Shown here piece by piece: positions 33,001 to 39,768 of a stretch of 64,000 nt of DNA. The position numbers and the translations under genes were made by a program. Positions within the stretch are counted from its first letter, which is position 1. Every line of letters starts with the position of its first letter. Origin of the DNA: Lamellibrachia columna (Eukaryota > Annelida > Polychaeta > Sabellida > Siboglinidae); NCBI GenBank assembly GCA_963662155.1, contig OY759274.1:39200990-39264989 (forward strand), written 5' to 3'. Below the pieces are notes generated by a model that had not been told where the DNA came from, did not search any database, and worked only from the letters and a program-made list of their open reading frames with translations.

Positions 33001-33564
33001 GAAAACTCATATTCCAGGCAATAAGGAATGTTCATGTTATACAGGTATGGTAAACAAAATTGCTAAATATGCAAGTATGTGGATAGAAAAATTACAAAAT
33101 AAAAGTTTTAAATTGTTATCATTTCTAACTTGCCTGACATTTCTCTTCTCATCCGGTAATTTCATACAAATTGTTATAATAAACTCACCTGGTTGGTTTT
33201 GAAATTAACATGCACTGAGGGTGGATGGCTTCAATAAAACATTACAGTTGGGGTGTATTCAAGTTTGAATGACAGCACAGGTAGAATAAAGTATTCGAAT
33301 AGAAGCCTCCCCTTTTGGGTAATCCTCCCTTATATTTTTTAGAAAAGTTAAGTTAATTAATTAATAACCAACAGTAGCCAGTGCATGCCTTTGTTGTAAA
33401 CTGAAAATTGTTGACATATTCAACATCTTATTGTTGAATACTGCACTTTTAAAACAATATGTCTGTTTTGTGTAAATAATCACGATACCTGCTACTCTGC
33501 TTCCAGAAATGAACAAATGCAACTGGATGGAGTTGAAAACCCTGCCTATGCCGTCACCCGCTGA
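7142..33564 (+). CDS. Modular membrane protein: SEA-like, EGF, acidic linker, five WAP, SEA, EGF, TM, NPxY tail
   Basis: This entry covers the span of a multi-exon gene; the exons are listed separately. All exon junctions are GT-AG, and the phases join without conflict except at one linker in the last tandem unit. Order: diverged SEA (7142-7224, 8752-8978), EGF-like (14117-14210, 15264-15331), acidic linker (15969-16088), five WAP units (17615-26572), SEA (27881-30306), EGF-like and TM (30979-32446), tail (33507-33564). SEA and EGF are extracellular modules common in membrane mucins, and WAP domains are often protease inhibitors or antimicrobial. I infer a type I cell-surface protein. The 5' end, including any signal peptide, is not resolved. 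The introns hold many transposon remnants. I do not recognise a named orthologue. Confidence 0.75.
7440..7462. repeat. Short TA microsatellite
   Basis: About eleven TA units in the intron after the SEA-like exon. Confidence 0.85.
7856..8624. mobile_element. hAT-type MITE, copy 1
   Basis: The left end CGGGGTTGTTTGATTTAAAT and right end TTTTTTTCAACCCTG form CAGGGTTG-like inverted termini. The flanking 8-mers are AATATTGT (7848-7855) and AATGTTGT (8625-8632), a 7/8 match expected of a hAT 8-bp target-site duplication. The first about 280 bp are shared with 49605-50000. The ends are dominated by GATTTAAATC and AAAAAATC runs able to snap back. No transposase frame is present. It sits in the intron upstream of 8752. 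Confidence 0.85.
8752..8978 (+). CDS. Exon: C-terminal part of the diverged SEA-like domain
   Basis: Flanked by CATTGTACAG and GTATGC. Phase 2-to-1, 75 full codons. It includes CSYTCGTIWCVSREDNGH, VALRSEISHTDAHSRPE, VVQSRIAWLLAQKFAV and KTPLNLIGKLKAIVPIAGG. The pattern (a hydrophobic strand, an acidic turn, an amphipathic helix with SRIAWLL, then an IG strand) follows the last SEA exon at 30125-30306 (VGVEHLVKFDHD, RTSIALTLTSALEA, LGSKKIGISGRAEMF), with identical phases. Like that exon, it is followed by an EGF exon beginning VE. It carries three extra Cys early on. No GSVVV-type autocleavage motif is visible. Confidence 0.65.
9030..9965. mobile_element. Element with about 140-bp inverted arms enclosing a LINE tail
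   Basis: 9030-9175 and 9826-9960 are inverted copies: AAATGTGAGGTTTGATGAGA on the left appears as TCTCATCAAACCTCACATTT on the right, and CTCACACAATACAAAGTATA as AACTTTGTATTGTGTGAG. Between them lie the minus-strand LINE fragment and a TA microsatellite (9788-9826). The layout suggests a foldback or MITE-like element hit by a LINE, or two inverted insertions. It sits in the intron after 8978. Confidence 0.65.
9150..9480 (-). mobile_element. LINE reverse-transcriptase C-terminal fragment
   Basis: The minus strand reads EPLLATVKQLKLSWCGHITR, then HNTISKTILQ, RRRDRQRKNWLGNIQEGT and DLPTPLRTAEDRQ across a frame change. This is the familiar tail of many invertebrate LINE ORF2 proteins (LLxTVKxRKLxWxGHxxRHxxxxKTILQG...RGRQRKxWxDNIKEWT). 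No RT core remains, and it is frameshifted and inactive. Confidence 0.75.
10029..10642 (-). mobile_element. CR1-like LINE, inverted 3' fragment
   Basis: The minus-strand frame (170 codons, 10120-10632) includes YKAIVRPHLEYCIQAW, LERIQRRATKMIPELRDLSY, TTLETRRLRGDQIEVFK and NEWNKLSTDCV, then the 3' UTR CTCGATAAGCCAATGGCTTC and a tail with CTTGTTAAAT. It is almost identical to 13130-13745 on the other strand. The copy is cut off just upstream of LIRRN, so only the RT thumb/C-terminal region and 3' UTR remain. Confidence 0.85.
11039..11806 (+). pseudogene. LINE endonuclease domain (broken ORF2, first part)
   Basis: 255 codons of apurinic-type endonuclease. The conserved GDFNHGHIQW and the terminal SDHNQIHF metal/catalytic motif are present. 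The true domain begins before this Met at about 10982, and its N-terminal NxRSL region is missing. The frame is lost near 11785, after which YKEALNAAT and SKRSYEQKLACN-type linker continues in another frame to the RT part. Confidence 0.85.
12026..13135 (+). pseudogene. LINE reverse transcriptase (broken ORF2, middle part)
   Basis: 369 codons covering RT blocks 1-7, with KSPGVDGIPPKLL, PVSLTSVICKLLERL, QHGFLKARSCLTN, DFQKAFDKVPHQ, SGVPQGSVLGP and KFADDTKLF. The Asp pair of the polymerase box is intact. The frame ends at SNSGID followed by TAG. Against the copy at 53.6 kb, about 11 bp are missing just before TTCTGGG, which shifts the frame into the final part (13101-13640). Confidence 0.9.
13101..13640 (+). 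pseudogene. LINE ORF2 C-terminal part
   Basis: Continues the element in a new frame: LIRRNITYKGKKLIIPLYKA, HLEYCIQAWRPYRKKDIDTL, LRGDQIEVFKILNGYE and WNKLSTDCV, ending RRVGYK-stop. It is the homologue of the inverted fragment at 10120-10632, with only a handful of replacements. Confidence 0.88.
13979..14162 (+). repeat. 92-bp tandem duplication carrying a splice acceptor
   Basis: TTTGATATACTGTAATGATT ... TTTCAGTTGAGATTGA ... GACTACTTG occurs twice, at 13979-14070 and 14071-14162. Each copy has the TGTATTTCAG acceptor and the first 46 bp of the EGF exon. Reading from the first acceptor loses the EGF frame because 92 is not a multiple of three, so the second is the productive one. Confidence 0.85.
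14117..14210 (+). CDS. Exon: EGF-like domain 1, first part
   Basis: Acceptor TGTATTTCAG, donor GTGAAT. Phase 1-to-2, 94 nt, the same length as the second EGF exon at 30979. It encodes (V)EIESVCSIFAAKTTC then RHSGTCFGREGWPAC, giving the first four to five Cys of an EGF-like fold, including the C-x(4)-C spacing RHSGT also seen as KNGGT in domain 2. It follows the SEA-like exon in frame. Confidence 0.8.
15264..15331 (+). CDS. Exon: EGF-like domain 1, end
   Basis: Acceptor TTGATAG, donor GTAGGT. Phase 2-to-1, 22 full codons: CTQDYSGWFCETKLKSS and so on. It supplies the last two Cys (C-x8-C) of the EGF-like fold. The homologous stretch in domain 2 is CVSGYTGVYCD, where the exon continues into a transmembrane helix. 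Here it ends and joins the acidic linker. Confidence 0.75.
15969..16088 (+). CDS. Exon: acidic Ser/Asp-rich linker
   Basis: Acceptor TTTCTAG, donor GTAAAC. Phase 1-to-1, 120 nt: GHGEGSTESPSAG followed by two copies of SDSGDTDDSRES. The internal repeat is also visible at DNA level (about 39-bp unit). Such linkers are typical stalks between extracellular modules, with many possible glycosylation or phosphorylation sites. Being symmetric, it could be skipped without changing frame. Confidence 0.75.
   Translation, partial: DMARALQNHPQQALTQETLMIRGNHHLTLETRMIRGNHI
16374..16884. mobile_element. Candidate MITE with inverted ends
   Basis: Left GCAGGATTTTCATGGGA and right TCCCATGAAAATCAGTGC are near reverse complements, about 500 bp apart. 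Both ends are followed by repeated GACTCC/GGAGTC motifs. No clear target-site duplication and no coding potential were seen. Confidence 0.45.
17085..17528 (+). mobile_element. L2-like LINE RT fragment
   Basis: Across frame changes it reads LKLNTNKTEFLIGAQKQ, then AISAQNLGVTLDN, CRCCFYHILDLCRIRRYMSF, SSRLDYCNSVYHNIALNY and VQNCLARVVTRSPHFSHSVP, LLKSLHWLSV. This is the thumb/C-terminal region of L2/CR1-type ORF2. It ends abruptly where the first tandem WAP unit begins (17531), so the LINE edge coincides with the duplication boundary. Confidence 0.85.
18375..18524 (+). CDS. Exon: WAP domain 1 (linkers 17615-17656 and 18680-18709)
   Basis: Acceptor GGGGTTGCAG, donor GTAAGA. Phase 1-to-1, 49 full codons. 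EMHPGKCPQPTGTFGTC, HEGCRNDESCPYDNKCC and SNGCGHICMK give all eight Cys of the four-disulfide core with canonical CC and spacing. The preceding linker exon encodes GNSRTTLPPTTT and the following one DSRTPPTSTT, both phase 1-to-1. WAP domains are commonly serine-protease inhibitors or antimicrobial; the inhibitory-loop region would be between Cys1 and Cys3. This unit has Gly before Cys2. Confidence 0.92.
19072..19320. mobile_element. MITE-like inverted-repeat element in WAP unit 1 (also in units 2-5)
   Basis: Left GGTGGGTGGGCATCTGGATC and right GATCCGGATGCCCATCCATC are inverted (24 of 27 positions including the flank to TGAATTT). The AT-rich interior is about 200 bp. Equivalent copies begin at 21088, 23106, 25120 and 27124. 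It was present before the tandem expansion. A 15-nt candidate micro-exon (GCACATCTACTCCAG, 19058-19072) with an acceptor-like TTTAAG lies against its left end, and its donor GT would come from the element. Confidence 0.65.
20391..20540 (+). CDS. Exon: WAP domain 2 (linkers 19630-19671 and 20696-20725)
   Basis: Same 150-nt exon as WAP 1 except for one base: TTTGAC for TTTGGC, changing Gly to Asp just before Cys2 (TGTFDTCHEGC). All eight Cys are conserved. Linker exons are the same length and phase as in unit 1. Confidence 0.92.
22409..22558 (+). CDS. Exon: WAP domain 3 (linkers 21648-21689 and 22714-22743)
   Basis: Identical in coding sequence to WAP 2 (Asp before Cys2). Acceptor GGGGTTGCAG and donor GTAAGA are preserved. 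Near-identity of introns as well as exons points to very recent duplication, or to assembly duplication. Confidence 0.92.
24424..24573 (+). CDS. Exon: WAP domain 4 (linkers 23666-23707 and 24729-24758)
   Basis: Identical in coding sequence to WAP 2 and 3. The unit differs by small intron deletions: GTTAA lost near 24269, and about 18 bp lost near 25558 at its right edge. Confidence 0.92.
26423..26572 (+). CDS. Exon: WAP domain 5 (linker 25663-25704; damaged linker 26728-26744)
   Basis: Identical to WAP 1 (Gly before Cys2). The following linker exon has lost 13 bp and is 17 nt instead of 30. Using it would break the frame into the SEA exon, whereas skipping it joins WAP 5 (ends phase 1) directly to 27881 (starts phase 1). 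Confidence 0.9.
27881..27990 (+). CDS. Exon: SEA domain, first part
   Basis: Acceptor ATCCCACCAG, donor GTATGT. Phase 1-to-0, 36 full codons: GKRHVVLVVRLAIDWKDSYG, then NNDNNQTQELVTSLKTA. This is the opening beta strand and first helix of a SEA module. It contains one potential N-glycosylation site (NQT). Confidence 0.8.
28977..29035 (+). CDS. Exon: SEA domain, middle part
   Basis: Acceptor TGCTTCTAG, donor GTAAGT. Phase 0-to-2, 19 full codons: LDGIYKGINGFLSVQVRHL. It matches the helix-end and IYxxxxGFxxVxVxxL strand typical of SEA. Confidence 0.8.
29370..29930. repeat. CCTTCCCTCCC polypyrimidine tract inside a SEA intron
   Basis: About 560 bp almost purely pyrimidine on the + strand, in loose units such as CCTTCCCTCCCTCCCACC. 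An 80-bp flanking segment (TTAGYTACTGTRCCATTGAA...) is duplicated at about 29297-29366 and 29518-29580. The open frames on either strand come from the repeat. Such tracts can form triplex DNA. Confidence 0.9.
29956..30045. repeat. TA microsatellite
   Basis: Imperfect TA run with GTATATA interruptions, 80 bp upstream of the third SEA exon. Confidence 0.9.
30125..30306 (+). CDS. Exon: SEA domain, C-terminal part
   Basis: Acceptor CCTGTCTTTCAG, donor GTAACG. Phase 2-to-1, 60 full codons: KSSVGVEHLVKFDHDLTE, RTSIALTLTSALEAGN, LGSKKIGISGRAEMF. In cleaving SEA domains the site is G-S-V-V-V at this position; here it reads S-S-V-G-V, so autocleavage is uncertain. Confidence 0.85.
30979..31072 (+). 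CDS. Exon: EGF-like domain 2, first part
   Basis: Acceptor TTTCCTGCAG, donor GTAAGT. 94 nt, phase 1-to-2: VEVNGACFLYHKKQLCKNGG, TCLANQTTASCV. Cys1-Cys5 of an EGF-like module with the typical CKNGGTC. It is the same length and phase as EGF exon 14117-14210. Confidence 0.88.
31370..31441. repeat. TTGTTTGTCCAGATTGTC tandem repeat
   Basis: About four 18-20-bp units in the intron between the two exons of EGF-like domain 2. No coding role is seen. Confidence 0.8.
32279..32446 (+). CDS. Exon: end of EGF 2, transmembrane helix, basic stop-transfer
   Basis: Acceptor GTGCCTCAG, donor GTGAGT. Phase 2-to-2, 55 full codons. CVSGYTGVYCD closes the EGF fold. APRTSKRKGKN is a short juxtamembrane stretch. 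TVGIIVGVIAAILIIGLI plus LCAVFLY is a 23-25-residue hydrophobic helix, and RRRHRHSAK is the cytoplasmic positive anchor. This sets a type I topology. Confidence 0.9.
32501..32608. repeat. Long imperfect hairpin in the intron after the TM exon
   Basis: Left arm 32501-32545 (...TTTCTTCTTGACACAAC...GTTAACTTAC) pairs with right arm 32560-32608 (GTAAGTTAAATTTATTGTTG...TCAAGAAGAAA). The arms are about 45 bp, with scattered mismatches and a 14-base loop. It could be a foldback MITE or a precursor-like hairpin. Confidence 0.8.
33507..33564 (+). CDS. Last exon: cytoplasmic tail with NPxY motif
   Basis: Acceptor TGCTTCCAG. The phase joins AA to A, giving K then NEQMQLDGVENPAYAVTR-stop. ENPAYA is an NPxY motif, the kind recognised by PTB domains and endocytic adaptors. 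Just after the stop, the +1 frame encodes GNPTYAG-stop (to 33625), a second NPxY. A one-base difference in the CCC at 33557-33559 would join the two, so the tail may be longer in another allele or after correction. Confidence 0.82.
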
Positions 33565-35043
33565 TCAAGGCAGCCCCACCTTCACCAGGCCAGCTGCTGT
33601 CGGCAACCCAACCTATGCTGGCTAGCTGCAACACTCTTTCCAACACGAACATCAGATTAACAATAAAACCATGTCCAAATACATGTATTGCACTGGGCTT
33701 CAAAAGTTGATAAACTTCATGTTTTCTGAAGAAGCATTCCTGCATTTGAGTTTTGATAATATTTCTAGAAGATTCCTATGTAATTGATAGTTTATCTCAT
33801 ACATTTTTAGTTGATGCACTCATGTTGTAACTTAACATAAATGTTCCTAATCTTCTCAAGTCTTGATAGATTATAACATAATTCAGGTTGTTGCTCAAGA
33901 GATTTAAGATGAAAGGAAACTGGCAAAAAGTTGTATTTCACGAAGGTCTTTGATGCAGGAAACATCAAATGCAGAGATTTGCTGATTCATGTATTTATTC
34001 CAGAGGGTTCTTCACACAGCCACCAATATGTTGTTGTTTACACTCTGCAGTGCCATAATGCTTAGTTTATGTTGAATGAGGGAACATTGGTAGCACCAGT
34101 GAGTTCACTTTAGAACATTCAATTAACATAATATTATGTGTCACTTAATTTCTACTGAACATCATAAACAATGAGGATAGGTGTTTTGGTTTAGCTGATA
34201 CTTGCAGAAAATGTGTGATGTGACCTTTACCGTTTTACTGTAAAACTATTGACTACACAGAGAACGTGATATTTAAAAAGAGATACTGAAACTATCAATC
34301 AAGGATCAAAAGATGTAGTAGAAGAGATTATTCAGTTGCTGAAGTTTTCATAAAAGGCACCTGTAACCATTCTGGTATTCTAAGCTTTGATTTCGCATAC
34401 ACTGATCATAGGGTCTTTACACTCTGCACATAGGTAGATGTTGAAATATATAGTTATAGTTAAACGATATTTATTTAAACGGATTAATGTTCCAATTTCT
34501 TGGATTGTTGCATTAGATATATTATTTTCCTCTCAAGAAACTTAGACATATTCAGAAAAGAACCAAGTTTCTTGAGAGGAAAATAACATGTCTGATATAT
34601 TTCTTATTGTTGATCATGTGGCAGTCACTAAGTGTGATGATTACCATCATGATTCATGCCTGTATGTATTCCAGGCACTGTTTTGTTGCTGATATAGATA
34701 TACTTTTGTTACCTGGTACATATAATATGGCTAGAAGTTGAATGCCTGTATCTTTTGTTATTTTTAGTTAACTGCATGTAATATAAATTTATCTGCATAG
34801 TGTAATGGGTGCATTCGATATAGCATTCTGTGTTACGTTTTTCTGGTTGACAGAGTTATTTTGTATGTGTGTATATAATATATTACTATATACTCTATTT
34901 TAGTTAAAATTTCTAAGAAAATGCTACATATACAAGAAAGTGCATTCTAACAGGCTAAATGTGCAGTAAATGAATGGTACCGGTTTATTTTCATTTCTTT
35001 TTGCAAGTTGTATTTTATATTAGGATAGAATGCACATGATAAT
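33565..35043 (+). other. 3' UTR and downstream region of the main gene
   Basis: No coding signal. An early AATAAA lies at about 33663 and others near 35090 (AATAAATCTATG followed by a run of A). It contains the perfect hairpin at 34522-34586. The transcript end cannot be fixed by eye. Confidence 0.5.
34512..34596. repeat. Pre-miRNA-like hairpin
   Basis: Arms 34522-34543 (TTATTTTCCTCTCAAGAAAC plus TT) and 34565-34586 are perfect 22-base reverse complements with a 21-base loop. Pairing continues outward for about nine more positions with one mismatch and G-U wobbles. The size resembles a microRNA precursor or a tiny foldback element. Expression is unknown. Confidence 0.75.
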
Positions 35044-36179
35044 GAAATATCGGTTTATCCCAGTGACCATGATGACATATGTTTTTAAATAAATCTATGT
35101 TTTATTAAAAAAATACTATACAACTTTCAAATACATTACCTTCTTCCTTTTGTATTGGGAATTGTATTTTATGGTGTGATGCAGGTCATCCCAGTGATGA
35201 GGGACATATTTTATAATTGACATATTTGGAAAAACATTACTATCAAGCTACATGATCATCTCCATGTATTAATATTGCTTTATTTAGTTAATATGGCTTA
35301 GGTTGTTAACTTCTGAATAAAATGTGGGTATATTTGATACAAATCATCTTCTTTGTTTTTGGCAATAATTGATGTACCAGTGTATATATATATATATATA
35401 TATATATGGTACTATTTTGCAGCTTAGGATGTGTTTTTTTCTTATCTAAACGATATGTTCTTCCGAATATTCCTTCAAACAAAAATATGACGGTCTACAT
35501 ACAAATTAGCCACAGGCGTTTTCCATTTTTTAAAGGATGCAACTACAGTATTTATCATCCAGATGGGAATGTGACTCCCATCCAAAAACAATCGCACTAG
35601 GAAATTGTTAATGTCCATTTACATCGATAACACTAAACATATGTCTGGCGTTTCCTGCATTGTTGGCCATTTTATTGTTAAAGACAAAAGACGTTCTGAG
35701 ATGGCTGTACAAACTTGTCTTCTTCCAAAATTCTGCCTAACCTCAACATGCTGAGGGTACCTCGGAATTTTGATACAAGTGGACTCGGTTACATCGTAAT
35801 TTAGGGTGATGTCTAAAGTAGTTGATATGAAGCCGCTAATTTTAAGAAACATTGCGATTTTTCCCTTGCACAAACGCAGATTTTGCTACCAAAATGTAAG
35901 GCATCGGTTATAAAATTCGAAACAGTCTAAGAAGAAACTGCCAACTTATTGAAGTGTGTAATCAAGTGCCGCATACACGACGACCTTGCGCAAGTATTGT
36001 GAGCTCTATACGAAAGCTATATCTCACAGATGCAGTGAGATGGAGTATGCTCAATTGGCAGTTGGTTGTGAGTAAATAGTTAAGTATAATAAATAATAAG
36101 TTAGTTAAAATATAATATTAATAGCAAAGCTATTATTCTCTAGTATCTTTGGTTAATAGATCCAACCCTGTGGGCCAAC

Positions 36180-36672
36180 CACCGCAGATCCGACGGTCCA
36201 GCCACCGCGGAACCACTCTCGAAGGTCCAGCCACCGGGGACAAGACCCCGCGGTCCAGTCACGGGAGAGCAATTCTCGGCTGTACATCCACCAGGGAGTC
36301 ACTCTCGACGGTACAGCCTCTGGAGAGTCACTCTCGATGCTGAAACCGCCGGTGAGTCACTCTCGACGGTGCAGCCTCCACGGAGTCACTCTCAACGGTA
36401 CATCCTCCGGGGATTCACTCTCTACGGTGACACCTCCGGGGAGTCGCTCTCTACGGTACATCCTCTAGGGAGTCACTCTCAGCGGTACATCCTCCGGGGT
36501 GTCACTCTCGACGGTGCAGTCTCCGGTGAGTCACTCTCTACGGTACATCCTCTAGGGAGTCACTCTCTACGGTACATCATCTAGGGAGTCACTCTCAGCG
36601 GTACATCCTCCGGGGAGTCATTCTCTACGGTGCATCGTCTAGGGAGTCACTCTCGGTGGTACATCCTCCGGG
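36180..36672 (+). repeat. 29-bp minisatellite (also at 38357-38850 and 40538-41032)
   Basis: About 17 imperfect units of GGTACATCCTCYRGGGAGTC plus ACTCTCNNC. Since 29 is not a multiple of three, the frames cycle through ESLSTVHPLG, SHSQRYILRG and VTLDGAVSG; these are not proteins. It is GC-rich in AT-rich surroundings. Confidence 0.9.
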
Positions 36673-36675
36673 GAA

Positions 36676-36692
36676 CGCTATATAAGTACGTT
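36676..36692 (+). promoter_or_regulatory. TATA-box-like motif after the minisatellite (also 38854 and 41035)
   Basis: AACGCTATATAAGTACG directly follows the minisatellite in all three copies. TATATAAG is a good core TATA match, but I see no initiator or transcript evidence. Confidence 0.3.
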
Positions 36693-37024
36693 AAAGCTAA
36701 TTCTCACGTACGTGTACAGGTCTATGAGCGTCCGTTGGACTTGTTTCCTTGCCCTTCTCATTATACAGAATGATATAGTAGCGAAGACCAGCTTCGATCA
36801 AGTCGATAATTGTTGGGACGTCAAAGTGGAATAAGTTTTATCGTGCAGGCGCGTGCGTGCATGCGTGCTTATGTGCATTTATTGATTTTTTTTTTTATTA
36901 TGTTCTAGGATTAGTTTGATTCTGGTTTGGATTGTTCCTGGTTGATTCGCGATTGGTACTCTGCACTGAATAAAAATGTGAACGTCACCTGTTTCACCTA
37001 ATCCTTTTTTGTGCGTACTGCGTA

Positions 37025-37120
37025 CTCTCCCTCTCCCTCTCCCTCTCCCTCTCCCTCTCCCTCTCCCTCTCCCTCTCCCTCTCCCTCTCCCTCTCCCTCT
37101 CCCTCTCCCTCTCCCTCTCC
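37025..37120. repeat. CCCTCT hexanucleotide tract (also 39200-39300 and 41382-41466)
   Basis: About 15 pure CCCTCT units closing each tandem copy. It yields a spurious Arg-Gly frame on the minus strand and Pro-Leu on the plus strand. Confidence 0.95.
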
Positions 37121-37477
37121 TTTGGAATATGAAATATCGGTTTATCCCAGTGACCATGATGACATATGTTTTTAAATAAATCTATGTTTTATTAAAAAAA
37201 TACTATACAACTTTCAAATACATTAACCTTCTTCCTTTTGTATTGGGAATTGTATTTTATGGTGTGATGCAGGTCATCCCAGTGATGAGGGACATATTTT
37301 ATAATTGACATATTTGGAAAAAGATTACTATCAAGCTACATGATCATCTCCATGTATTAATATTGCTTTATTTAGTTAATATGGCTTAGGTTGTTAACTT
37401 CTGAATAAAATGTGGGTATATTTGATACAAATCATCTTCTTTGTTTTTGGCAATAATTGATGTACCAGTGTATATAT

Positions 37478-37587
<110 letters not shown>

Positions 37588-39658
37588 TACTATTTTGCAG
37601 CTTAGGATGTGTTTTTTCTTATCTAAACGATATGTTCTTCCGAATATTCCTTCAAACAAAAATATGACGGTCTACATACAAATTAGCCACAGGCGTTTTC
37701 CATTTTTTAAAGGATGCAACTACAGTATTTATCATCCAGATGGGAATGTGACTCCCATCCAAAAACAATCGCACTAGGAAATTGTTAATGTCCATTTACA
37801 TCGATAACACTGAACATATGTCTGGCTTTTCCTGCATTGTTGGCCATTTTATTGTTAAAGACAAAAGACGTTCTGAGATGGCTGTACAAACTTGTCTTCT
37901 TCCAAAATTCTGCCTAACCTCAACATGCTGAGGGTACCTCGGAATTTTGATACAAGTGGACTCGGTTACATCGTAATTTAGGGTGATGTCTAAAGTAGTT
38001 GATATGAAGCCGCTAATTTTAAGAAACATTGCGATTTTTCCCTTGCACAAACGCAGATTTTGCTACCAAAATGTAAGGCATCGGTTATAAAATTCGAAAC
38101 AGTCTAAGAAGAAACTGCCAACTTATTGAAGTGTGTAATCAAGTGCCGCATACACGACGACCTTGCGCAAGTATTGTGAGCTCTATACGAAAGCTATATC
38201 TCACAGATGCAGTGAGATGGAGTATGCTCAATTGGCAGTTGGTTGTGAGTAAATAGTTAAGTATAATAAATAATAAGTTAGTTAAAATATAATATTAATA
38301 GCAAAGCTATTATTCTCTAGTATCTTTGGTTAATAGATCCAACCCTGTGGGCCAACCACCGCAGATCCGACGGTCCAGCCACCGCGGAACCACTCTCGAA
38401 GGTCCAGCCACCGGGGACAAGACCCCGCGGTCCAGTCACGGGAGAGCAATTCTCGGCTGTACATCCACCAGGGAGTCACTCTCGACGGTACAGCCTCTGG
38501 AGTCACTCTCGGCGCTGAAACCGCCGGTGAGTCACTCTCGACGGTGCAGCCTCCACGGAGTCACTCTCGACGGTACATCCTCCGGGGATTCACTCTCTAC
38601 GGTGACACCTCCGGGGAGTCGCTCTCTACGGTACATCCTCTAGGGAGTCACTCTCAGCGGTACATCCTCCGGGGTGTCACTCTCGACGGTGCAGTCTCCG
38701 GTGAGTCACCCTCTACGGTACATCCTCTAGGGAGTCACTCTCTACGGTACATCATCTAGGGAGTCACTCTCAGCGGTACATCCTCCGGGGAGTCATTCTC
38801 TACGGTGCATCGTCTAGGGAGTCACTCTCGGTGGTACATCCTCCGGGGAACGCTATATAAGTACGTTAAAGCTGATTCTCACGTACGTGTACAGGTCTAT
38901 GAGCGTCCGTTGGACTTGTTTCCTTGCCCTTCTCATTATACAGAATGATATAGTAGCGAAGACCAGCTTCGATCAAGTCGATAATTGTTGGGACGTCAAA
39001 GTGGAATAAGTTTTATCGTGCAGGCGCGTGCGTGCATGCGTGCTTATGTGCATTTATTGATTTTTTTTTTTATTATGTTCTAGGATTAGTTTGATTCTGT
39101 TTTGGATTGTTCCTGGTTGATTCGCGATTGGTACTCTGCACTGAATAAAAATGTGAACGTCACCTGTTTCACCTAATCCTTTTTTGTGCGTACTGCGTAC
39201 TCTCCCTCTCCCTCTCCCTCTCCCTCTCCCTCTCCCTCTCCCTCTCCCTCTCCCTCTCCCTCTCCCTCTCCCTCTCCCTCTCCCTCTCCCTCTCCCTCTC
39301 CTTTGGAATATGAAATATCGGTTTATCCCAGTGACCATGATGACATATGTTTTTAAATAAATCTATGTTTTATTAAAAAAATACTATACAACTTTCAAAT
39401 ACATTAACCTTCTTCCTTTTGTATTGGGAATTGTATTTTATGGTGTGATGCAGGTCATCCCAGTGATGAGGGACATATTTTATAATTGACATATTTGGAA
39501 AAACATTACTATCAAGCTACATGATCATCTCCATGTATTAATATTGCTTTATTTAGTTAATATGGCTTAGGTTGTTAACTTCTGAATAAAATGTGGGTAT
39601 ATTTGATACAAATCATCTTCTTTGTTTTTGGCAATAATTGATGTACCAGTGTATATAT

Positions 39659-39768
<110 letters not shown>

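Noticed and set aside
36149..36584. Ser/His-rich frames over the 29-bp minisatellite
   Set aside because: The unit is not a multiple of three; the three frames simply cycle.
37025..37120. Arg-Gly-rich (minus) or Pro-Leu-rich (plus) proteins at the CCCTCT tracts
   Set aside because: Translation of a pure hexanucleotide repeat; identical in all three tandem copies and without coding context.
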